Below the pieces are notes generated by a model. The model searched no databases. It was given only the letters and a program-made list of their open reading frames with translations, and was not told the DNA's origin. From an uncultured Xenococcaceae cyanobacterium (GTDB lineage Bacteria; Cyanobacteriota; Cyanobacteriia; Cyanobacteriales; Xenococcaceae), in the NCBI GenBank assembly GCA_937996665.1, contig CALKUU010000069.1:1-47883 (forward strand): a stretch of 47,883 nt of DNA, written 5' to 3'. The position numbers and the translations under genes were made by a program. This document shows positions 1-6,878 of this stretch, piece by piece. Within the stretch, counting starts at the first letter, position 1. Every line of letters begins with the position of its first letter.

Positions 1-1
1 A

Positions 2-367
2 TATTACATGGTTATCTATTTGGCTGGGTTGCAAGCTATACCTGCTGAATTATACGAGGCAGCAGCGATCGATGGCTCGGAAGGCTGGCAAAAACACTGG
101 GATATAACTTTTCCCCTAATGCGTCCTTATCTTGCTTTAGTCGCAGTCATTTCAGCAATTTCGGCAACCAAAGTATTTGAAGAAATCTATGTAATGACCC
201 AAGGAGGCCCGAGAAATAGTTCTAAAACAGTTGTTTATTATCTCTATGAGCGAGCATTTAAAGACCTAGATATTAGCTACGCCTGTACTATTGGTTTAAT
301 TCTTTTTTTGGGAGTTTTAATCCTATCGATTATCAATTTGCGTTTATCGAAAAAGGTTTCTTCCTAA
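2..367 (+). CDS. Sugar ABC transporter permease (C-terminal part, cut by window edge)
   Basis: The reading frame is open from the window edge to a stop at 365-367, so only the C-terminal ~120 residues are present. They contain the EAA loop of binding-protein-dependent importers (EAAAIDGSEGWQKHW followed by FPLMRP), which docks on the ATPase subunit. Hydrophobic segments follow, and then the conserved TQGGP motif typical of MalF/UgpA/LacF-type sugar permeases. The family imports sugars or glycerol-phosphate across the plasma membrane; the substrate cannot be told from this fragment. The partner permease and binding protein should lie to the left, outside the window. The next gene is convergent. 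Confidence 0.85.
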   Translation, partial: YYMVIYLAGLQAIPAELYEAAAIDGSEGWQKHWDITFPLMRPYLALVAVISAISATKVFEEIYVMTQGGPRNSSKTVVYYLYERAFKDLDISYACTIGLILFLGVLILSIINLRLSKKVSS

Positions 368-386
368 ACTAAAATCAGCAAAAAAA

Positions 387-419
387 ATAAGAACTTTGAT
401 ATTCAACCAAAATTCTTAT
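387..419. terminator. Possible bidirectional terminator between convergent genes
   Basis: Inverted repeat ATAAGAA (387-393) and TTCTTAT (413-419), with an inner TTT/AAA that could extend the stem. It is preceded by an A-run and lies between the permease end and the sigma-factor end. The stem is AT-only and weak. Confidence 0.35.
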
Positions 420-469
420 CGAGTCTGAGCAAAATTGTGAGAGGAAAAAGATTGAATAACAGCTAGAAC

Positions 470-1237
470 CTAAGCAACTACAGGCTCAAGAATTGATTCT
501 AGTTGCTCAATTCCCTTATGTAGGTGACGAGTTACAGTCATCGGGCTAATGCCAATTTTTTGAGCTGCTTCTTTACGAGGTAAATCTTGTAAGAACACAC
601 ATTCAATCGCTGCTTTGGTTTTTGCTTCTAATTGGCTCATTGCCCCTTGAAGTTGCAGACGATCTTCAGTCAATTTACGCTGACGTTGACAACGAGGATC
701 GGCGATCGTATCTCCGAAAGTGACAGATGAATCGATGGAATTAGTAACCACTGCATCCAAACTGATTGGTAAACGATTTTGCAGAGCTAACTGACATTCA
801 CTCCACTCTTGCAAACTAACTTCTAGAGCAGCAGCAAGCTCGTTATCTTTAGGTAGACGCCCTAACTTTTCAATTAATCCTTTTCTTAGCTTTTTGCCTC
901 TAGCATAAAGCTCTTGCCAACGGCGAGGGATTCTCATCATACTGCCTCTATCCCTAAGATAATGAAGCATTTCTCCTCTGATATAAGGAATCGCAAAGGA
1001 ACTAAAAGCAGACCCCTGTTGAATATCAAAACGCTCGATCGCTCTAATCAGACCAAGATAGCCAATTTGTTCCAAGTCTTCGTAAGGCTCAGCACATTTT
1101 CTACTAACTTGGTGTGCAACTTTCCGCACCAAACCAATATTCAGCTCAACTAATTTATTCCGTAATTTATTAGAAGGTTGCGAAGAATAATCCTGTAAAA
1201 GTTCTATGCAACGATAACTAAGCGACTTACTTGACAT
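470..1237 (-). CDS. sigF: RNA polymerase sigma factor, SigF-type (group 3)
   Basis: 255 residues with sigma-70 regions 2, 3 and 4. Region 2 is seen at about residues 35-105 (LVRKVAHQV, YEDLEQIGYLGLIRAIERFD, FSSFAIPYIRGEM). Region 3 contains RIPRRWQEL. A region 4 helix-turn-helix lies near the end (RKEAAQKIGISPMTVTRHLHKGI). Length and the short N-terminus match cyanobacterial SigF, a group 3 factor known in Synechocystis to control type IV pili and motility. There is no 1.1 region as in the housekeeping factor. It starts at ATG and is transcribed alone; the peroxiredoxin upstream on the same strand ends in its own terminator. Function is inferred from family. Confidence 0.85.
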   Translation of the reverse strand: MSSKSLSYRCIELLQDYSSQPSNKLRNKLVELNIGLVRKVAHQVSRKCAEPYEDLEQIGYLGLIRAIERFDIQQGSAFSSFAIPYIRGEMLHYLRDRGSMMRIPRRWQELYARGKKLRKGLIEKLGRLPKDNELAAALEVSLQEWSECQLALQNRLPISLDAVVTNSIDSSVTFGDTIADPRCQRQRKLTEDRLQLQGAMSQLEAKTKAAIECVFLQDLPRKEAAQKIGISPMTVTRHLHKGIEQLESILEPVVA

Positions 1238-1609
1238 AACAGTTTAAATATAAATAATCTAAAAGTTCATTAATAATTTCTTTACAAACAATCTCAAAGT
1301 TACAAAAAGTATTTTTGGATCGCTTTATTTTGAACTGATTTAAATATTATTCTCTGTTGTTCTCAATCCTTATACCATGGTTGTTTTACTGAATATTTTA
1401 AATACCAATTTTTTATTTCCGCACAAATACGCAAGAAAAAAACACTTTTAATCCAATTAGTTTGAATATCAAATAATAATCTACTTTTATTTATATTTTC
1501 TCGTGAAATTTACACAAACAATTAGATTAGGCAAAAAAAAACACGCTTTAAACGTGTTTGGGATCAAGATAAAAATAGTCTTTATCTATAATTGCTATTT
1601 TTTGCTAAC
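1238..1609. other. Intergenic region upstream of the sigma factor
   Basis: About 370 bases, very AT-rich. It holds the peroxiredoxin terminator (1539-1559) and, nearer the sigma gene, presumably that gene's promoter. I see no convincing small gene or RNA. Confidence 0.5.
1539..1559 (-). terminator. Rho-independent terminator of the peroxiredoxin gene
   Basis: Perfect 7-bp arms AAACACG (1539-1545) and CGTGTTT (1553-1559) with a 7-base loop. Read on the minus strand the hairpin is followed by a run of nine T. It lies ~50 bases past the peroxiredoxin stop. Confidence 0.8.
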
Positions 1610-2209
1610 TTAAATGGCAGAAAAATAAACTTTAGATTTTGCAGGATCTGGAACCATTGTTTTATCTCCTTCTTTCCACTCAGCAGGACAAACTTCATCA
1701 GGATGAGATTGCACATATTGAAGAGCTTTAAGAGTTCGTAGAGTCTCGTCCACGCTCCGACCAAAAGAAAGATTATTGATTGTTGTGTGTTGAATAACGC
1801 CTTCTTTATCAATAATAAATAATCCTCTTAATGCCACCCCAGCTTCGGGGTCTAGAACATTGTAAGCTGTACTGATTTCTTTCTTAATATCAGAAACTAA
1901 TGGATAAGCAATATCGCCAATTCCACCTTCCTTACGGTCGGTTTGAATCCAAGCCAAGTGTGAAAACTCACTATCAACAGAAACACCTATAACTTCTGTT
2001 TTTAAGGCTTTAAACTCTTCATAGCGATCGCTAAAAGCAATAATTTCAGTCGGGCAAACAAAGGTAAAATCTAAGGGATAAAAAAACAAAACTGTATATT
2101 GTCCCTTGTAGTCAGATAACTTAATTGTTTTAAATTCTTGGTCGACAACAGCAGTAGCAGTGAAAACCGGCGCATCTTGTCCAACTCTAATAGCTCCTTC
2201 TAAGCTCAT
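1610..2209 (-). CDS. 2-Cys peroxiredoxin
   Basis: 199 residues, typical 2-Cys Prx (AhpC/TSA family), which reduces peroxides with electrons from thioredoxin. The peroxidatic cysteine is Cys52 in FVCPTE and the resolving cysteine is Cys174 in EVCPAEW. A GGIG motif (95-98) and a C-terminal YF pair (195-196) match the signature of peroxiredoxins prone to hyperoxidation. It starts at ATG with a good upstream GGAG ribosome site. It is a single gene with its own terminator. In cyanobacteria this enzyme protects photosynthesis and interacts with the thioredoxin system. Confidence 0.95.
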   Translation of the reverse strand: MSLEGAIRVGQDAPVFTATAVVDQEFKTIKLSDYKGQYTVLFFYPLDFTFVCPTEIIAFSDRYEEFKALKTEVIGVSVDSEFSHLAWIQTDRKEGGIGDIAYPLVSDIKKEISTAYNVLDPEAGVALRGLFIIDKEGVIQHTTINNLSFGRSVDETLRTLKALQYVQSHPDEVCPAEWKEGDKTMVPDPAKSKVYFSAI

Positions 2210-2376
2210 ATTCTTATCTCCTTACGCACAGTTAAAAGTAATCTTGTCTAGTTCGAGTTGTGAAAATAAAGAAAGCTGAACTTTATTCAAAGCTAATTAC
2301 AGTCCACAAACCCTCATAAATATAACATGGAGCATAATCGTTATGATTATGTTTAGTCTTAATTTGAGTAGTACTT

Positions 2377-2949
2377 TTATCGTTTTGGCAACAAGATTGA
2401 ATAGCGATTTTTGAGGCGATCGCTTATTTGTTGCCAATAGTCGTCTAATTTTAATTGAAAATCAGTCTGATCGAGCCGATTCAACCACAAAATAGCAGCA
2501 TCGTCTCCTGTTTTAGGATAATAATTTTTTCTGGTTCCAGCAACTTGAAATCCGAACTTCTCGTAGAGTTGAATTGCTTTGATATTACTAGTTTTGACCT
2601 CTAGAGTCGCATGATGTAGCTTCCTCTTTTTTGCCTCTTGCAATAAACTATTGAGCATCAGCATACCCAAACCCTGACGCTGATACTGAGGATGAATACC
2701 GAGTAAGGTGATATGAGCTTCATCGACAATAGACCACATACAGCCCACCCCAATTAGTTTGGGAGCAGGAGACTTTTCTTCTTTGGTCATCTCGTCTCTC
2801 AGCCACAGCAAATGTAAGCTAGCGTTAGGACTATCGATTTCTCGTAAATAACCATCTTTAGACCAAATTCCCCCAAAGCATAGCTGGTCTAAAGCAAGAA
2901 TTTGCTCGACCTGTTCGGCGATCGCCGAACTTATGGTTAAAGATTTCAT
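2377..2949 (-). CDS. rimI: Ribosomal protein S18-alanine N-acetyltransferase (RimI-like)
   Basis: 190-residue GNAT acetyltransferase. The acetyl-CoA binding motif A is visible as LLGIHPQYQRQGLGMLML (Q/R-x-x-G-x-G/A type). It is followed by LEVKTSNIKAIQLYEKFGFQ, the RimI hallmark, and a conserved RKNYYP near residue 142. The family acetylates the N-terminal alanine of ribosomal protein S18; other protein N-terminal targets are possible. Start ATG. It lies downstream of sqdB on the same strand but is separated from it by a HIP1-containing hairpin. The C-terminal ~25 residues after the GNAT core are unremarkable. Confidence 0.85.
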   Translation of the reverse strand: MKSLTISSAIAEQVEQILALDQLCFGGIWSKDGYLREIDSPNASLHLLWLRDEMTKEEKSPAPKLIGVGCMWSIVDEAHITLLGIHPQYQRQGLGMLMLNSLLQEAKKRKLHHATLEVKTSNIKAIQLYEKFGFQVAGTRKNYYPKTGDDAAILWLNRLDQTDFQLKLDDYWQQISDRLKNRYSILLPKR

Positions 2950-3010
2950 GCCAACTTAGTGATGTATTGCAAATTCCTCAAATCTAATCCTCAAAATAAA
3001 CGCTAATAAG

Positions 3011-3044
3011 CAAAGGCGATCGCCAACTTGAGCGATCGCCTTTG
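3011..3044. terminator. HIP1-built hairpin between sqdB and rimI
   Basis: Perfect 13-bp arms CAAAGGCGATCGC (3011-3023) and GCGATCGCCTTTG (3032-3044) around an 8-base loop. Each arm contains a HIP1 octamer. It lies just past the sqdB stop, where a terminator is expected, but the following T-run is weak. Confidence 0.55.
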
Positions 3045-3097
3045 TCTAATCCATTCTAAATCTCGCTCTGTCACTTAAGACAATCCATTTAATGCAT

Positions 3098-4285
3098 TTA
3101 GACCAAGGATTTAGCTTCTTGTTCCTTAGTCCACAAAGAAGTACAAGGAATCTTATTCTTATCACAACGATGTGCATACTTACCAGCCACTTCGGTCACT
3201 TCTTGCAACAAGCCTTGGCTCAAAGTAGTAGGTTCAAGACCCAAATCCAAAAACTGTTCGTTGCGAACGAACAATTCATTCTCTGAAGCCTCATTGCGCG
3301 GATTTTCTAAGTAAGCAATTTCGACTCCTGTCATTTCGGAAATCATTTTGGCTAAATACTTAACTCGGTGGGTTTCAGTCATCTGATTGAGAATTCTAAC
3401 CCTATCTCCCTTGGTAGGAGGATTCTCGATTGCCAGTTGAACACAACGAACAGTATCTTTAATATGAATAAATGCTCTTGTCTGACCACCAGTACCATGA
3501 ACAGTTAGAGGATAGCCGATCGCAGCTTGCATCAAAAATCGATTTAGAACCGTACCATAATCACCATCGTAATCAAAGCGGTTAATTAGACGCTCATCTA
3601 AGAGTGTTTCAGGAGTATTTGTTCCCCAGACAATTCCTTGGTGTAAATCTGTAACTCTGACCCCGTCATTTTTGTTGTAGTAATAGAAAAATAACTGGTC
3701 TTGAGTTTTGGTCATATGGTAGATACTACCAGGGTTAGCAGGATAGAGAATTTCCTGTTGAATGCGATCGCCTGAATCGGTAACCACCTCTACATCTAAA
3801 TATCCTTCAGGAATTTTCATCCCCGCTGTACCATAACCGTAAACCCCCATAGTCCCTAGGTGAACTAAATGAATATCTAATTCACTAGCTACAATCGCAC
3901 AGAGAAGATTATGAGTTGCGTTTAGATTATTATTTACGGTATAACGCTTATGTTTAGGCGTTTTCATCGAATAGGGAGCAGCCCTTTGCTCGGCAAAATG
4001 AACCACTGCATCTGGTTTTTCTTCGAGTAATAAAGCAATTAAGCGATCATATTCTTGGGCAATATCGATATTGAGAAATCTAATCTCTTTCCCTGTTACT
4101 TCAGTCCAAGCGCTCAGTCTTTGACCGATAGGAACAATTGGAGTTAAGGAACTCACCTCTAGCTCATTATCAATGTTGCGGCGAGAAAGATTGTCGACAA
4201 TAGTTATGTCATGACCGAGGTTCGATAAATGCAGAGCGGTAGGCCAGCCACAAAAACCGTCTCCCCCAAGAATAATAACTTTCAT
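3098..4285 (-). CDS. sqdB: UDP-sulfoquinovose synthase
   Basis: 395 residues. SqdB makes UDP-sulfoquinovose from UDP-glucose and sulfite, the head-group donor for the thylakoid sulfolipid SQDG. An extended short-chain dehydrogenase with an NAD-binding GGDGFCGW at the N-terminus, the strand-end DNLSRR, the catalytic Thr region LGTMGVYG (about residue 145) and the YxxxK pair in YHMTK. The HFAEQRAAPYSM segment is characteristic of SqdB. Start ATG with an AGAGGT ribosome site. The partner glycosyltransferase sqdX, often adjacent in cyanobacteria, is not in the window. It diverges from the flippase gene. Confidence 0.97.
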   Translation of the reverse strand: MKVIILGGDGFCGWPTALHLSNLGHDITIVDNLSRRNIDNELEVSSLTPIVPIGQRLSAWTEVTGKEIRFLNIDIAQEYDRLIALLLEEKPDAVVHFAEQRAAPYSMKTPKHKRYTVNNNLNATHNLLCAIVASELDIHLVHLGTMGVYGYGTAGMKIPEGYLDVEVVTDSGDRIQQEILYPANPGSIYHMTKTQDQLFFYYYNKNDGVRVTDLHQGIVWGTNTPETLLDERLINRFDYDGDYGTVLNRFLMQAAIGYPLTVHGTGGQTRAFIHIKDTVRCVQLAIENPPTKGDRVRILNQMTETHRVKYLAKMISEMTGVEIAYLENPRNEASENELFVRNEQFLDLGLEPTTLSQGLLQEVTEVAGKYAHRCDKNKIPCTSLWTKEQEAKSLV

Positions 4286-4710
4286 ATTTTTTACCTCTAA
4301 TCAATAACTATATTTTGATGACTATGTATTTGCTGACTATGTATTTTAAATCATTAACGATTTAAGCTGTTGATTGCGTATCTAGTTTATTTAACCAGAA
4401 TTTCGATCTCTGATTACGAAAATCCTCGGAAATTCTCAAAGACTAAGTTTCTACGTATGCATTTTAGGGCGACAAAGGAATATTCTAGGTAATAATCCTC
4501 ATAAATTGCAGCCTGATTTTTAGAGCTATCTAATTTAGATTAAGAACTAGTCAAATTAAGAACTAGATCAAGAGAACGTTTGCAAAGTTTACTGATAAGG
4601 AAGGTCGGTTAAATGTTCTATTAGTTCTCAATTTAAGACATCAATTTCCTCATAAGTTTTCCTACCTAGATAGATCGTGTTAGGATTCATGTTTTTAAGG
4701 TTGTTGCTTA
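4286..4710. other. Divergent promoter region, sqdB / wzx
   Basis: About 425 AT-rich bases between the divergent starts of sqdB and the flippase gene. It must hold both promoters. It contains a directly repeated word (AAGAACTAG at about 4543 and 4557). No ORF or RNA was recognised. Confidence 0.5.
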
Positions 4711-6123
4711 ATGCTAAAAAAACTTACCTTGGCAAGTCAAAGGGTAAGTCAAAAACTTAGCCCTGGATTACGCAAAATTGTTCACAGCGTAGGTTGGTTA
4801 AGTGCCGAACGTGTTTTGAGCATGATAGTTAACCTTACAGTTGGCATTTATGTAATTCGCTATTTAGGGGCAAGTGATTTTGGTTTACTAAGCTATTCTC
4901 TTAGCTTCGTCGGCTTATTCTTTGCACTAAACAGTTTGGGTCTAGACAATATCGTCTTACGCAATTTGTTACGGACAGAAAAATCAGATCCAGAAAAATT
5001 ACAGCTAGCAAAAAACGACCAGGAAAAAGCAACAGCAGAGATTCTGGGTACCGCTTTTGTTTTAAAAACAGTCGGCTCTCTAGTTACCCTAGCCATCGTC
5101 AACTGCATCATTTGGAATGGTGACAATAGTAATCAGTTAAATTGGATTATTATCATCGTCACTTTAGGATATTTGGCTAGGACTTTTGATGTAATTGATT
5201 TTTGGTTTAAATCAAAAGTACTCGGAGGAGAAATTGCCAAAGTCAAGGTCGGCAAAATTGTTTTTAGTTCATTGGCAAAACTCTTATTCATAGCCCTCAA
5301 ATTACCTTTAATTGCTTTTGTTTGGCTGTTTGTAATCGATCTGATTTTCATTGCTGGGGGAATGATTTGGATTTATGGGCAACAGAATCAATCAATCTTT
5401 AACTGGAAATTTAAAAGTGCTCAAGCCTTCAATCTACTCAAAGATGCTTGGCCATTGCTTTTGTCTGGAGTAATGATTGATGTCTATATGAAAATCGATC
5501 AGGTGATGTTAGGCAAAATTGCAAGTAATGAGGCAGTGGGTAATTATGCAGCAGCAGTGAGATTTTCTGAGGTTTGGCATTTTTTACCAGTAGCGATATG
5601 TGCGTCGGTTTTTCCTGCCATTTTTCGGGCGAAAAGTCAGGGTAAAAAGCAATATTATGATAAGTTACAGCAGTTATATGACTTGATGGCTTGGCTGTCG
5701 CTAGCGATCGCAGTGCCAATGGTTTTCATTGCAGTTCCCCTGATGTCTAGTCTACTGGGGGAAGGTTATACCGAAGCAGGTAGAATTTTGGTTTGGCATA
5801 TCTGGGCAAGTCCCTTTGTTTTTTTAGGAGTTGCTAGTAGTCAATGGCTAATCGCTGAGAATTTTACTAAATTTGCCTTTGTAGCAACCTTGACCGGGGC
5901 AATTACCAATATTCTTCTAAATTTATGGTTGATTCCGACTCAGGGAGCAGTTGGAGCAGCGATCGCCACAATCATTGCCCATGCAGTTGTCTCTCACCTA
6001 ATTTGCCTATTCCATCCCAAAATGTTTAAGACTGGCTGGATGTTAACCAAGGCGTTGTTCATTCCCTTGCGAGTTAAACAAAATCTCGTTTATCTACGCC
6101 AACTCAAAGCAATTATCTCCTAA
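4711..6123 (+). CDS. Polysaccharide flippase, Wzx/RfbX family
   Basis: 470 residues with about 12-14 hydrophobic segments over the whole length. The N-terminal block (VGWLSAERVLSMIVNLTVGIY, then YLGASDFGLLSYSLSF) is diagnostic of the polysaccharide_synt / Wzx family of MOP-superfamily flippases, which move lipid-linked oligosaccharide repeat units across the plasma membrane. The central KIDQVMLGKIASNEAVGNYAAA segment is also typical. It lies ~6.7 kb upstream of the glycosyltransferase/Wzy cluster on the same strand and probably works with it, although an accessory patch and two other genes lie between. The stop is two bases from the end of the convergent lepB. Confidence 0.88.
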   Translation: MLKKLTLASQRVSQKLSPGLRKIVHSVGWLSAERVLSMIVNLTVGIYVIRYLGASDFGLLSYSLSFVGLFFALNSLGLDNIVLRNLLRTEKSDPEKLQLAKNDQEKATAEILGTAFVLKTVGSLVTLAIVNCIIWNGDNSNQLNWIIIIVTLGYLARTFDVIDFWFKSKVLGGEIAKVKVGKIVFSSLAKLLFIALKLPLIAFVWLFVIDLIFIAGGMIWIYGQQNQSIFNWKFKSAQAFNLLKDAWPLLLSGVMIDVYMKIDQVMLGKIASNEAVGNYAAAVRFSEVWHFLPVAICASVFPAIFRAKSQGKKQYYDKLQQLYDLMAWLSLAIAVPMVFIAVPLMSSLLGEGYTEAGRILVWHIWASPFVFLGVASSQWLIAENFTKFAFVATLTGAITNILLNLWLIPTQGAVGAAIATIIAHAVVSHLICLFHPKMFKTGWMLTKALFIPLRVKQNLVYLRQLKAIIS

Positions 6124-6125
6124 AG

Positions 6126-6740
6126 TTATTCAAATTGCTTAGCTCTTGAGGGCGGCCAGTAGAGGCTAACAACTTTGCCAAAAATAAGGTTCTCAGGAAG
6201 ATGTCCCCACAAATGGCTGTCATAGCTGTTGTTTCGACTATCTCCCAAAACAAAATAGTAATTATCAGGAATCTTTGTAGGCTTATAAGTATACTCAGCC
6301 TGGTCAACAATATAGTCTTCCTCAATGGGTTGGTTATTTATTAAAACCTGCCCATTTTTAATTTCAACTATTTCTCCAGGTAAACCTACCACCCGCTTTA
6401 TAAATGGGTCTTTAAAATTTTGTTGCCTAAGCTTTTCAACTGGATGAAAAATAATCATATCTCCCCGCTGAGGTTGACTTGATTCGTAGACTCTTTTATC
6501 AACCAATATTCGATCATCAACTTTAAAAGTCGGCTCCATTGACTTAGCTGCAATAAAACGGGCTTCATAATCATCCTTTCCCCCTCGATTAGCAGAATTA
6601 ATCATCGGCTCTAGAGCAGTAATTGAAGGAGACAAAGCATTCGAGATCGCAATGACCCCAGCACCAACCACCCCCAAAGCAATTATTCCTGAACCAAATA
6701 TAAATAAGAGATTTTTAATCGGGGACTTTTTACTAGCCAT
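6126..6740 (-). CDS. lepB: Signal peptidase I
   Basis: 204 residues from the ATG at 6740. I prefer this start over an upstream in-frame TTG at 6755 because a GAAGGT ribosome site sits just before the ATG. One N-terminal membrane segment (about residues 10-36) anchors the enzyme with its catalytic domain outside. Box B KSMEPTF carries the nucleophile Ser67, box D PFIKRVVGLPGE carries the general base Lys115, and box E is GDSRNNSYDS. It cleaves signal peptides of exported and thylakoid-lumen proteins. It is convergent with the flippase and its start diverges from that of the beta-helix gene. Confidence 0.95.
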   Translation of the reverse strand: MASKKSPIKNLLFIFGSGIIALGVVGAGVIAISNALSPSITALEPMINSANRGGKDDYEARFIAAKSMEPTFKVDDRILVDKRVYESSQPQRGDMIIFHPVEKLRQQNFKDPFIKRVVGLPGEIVEIKNGQVLINNQPIEEDYIVDQAEYTYKPTKIPDNYYFVLGDSRNNSYDSHLWGHLPENLIFGKVVSLYWPPSRAKQFE

Positions 6741-6878
6741 TACCAATACCTTCAAGCCTATTTAGCTTAGTATTCCCAAAATAAAAATTTTCCACTTGAC
6801 TCATTTTTGTGATTGAAAGTAACCACCAAACACCTACTTTCCTTAGCTAAAATGGGCTTTTGTCTAGTTGGATAATCC

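Noticed and set aside
914-1153. Plus-strand ORF opposite sigF
   Set aside because: Antisense shadow of a well-conserved gene, with no independent signal.
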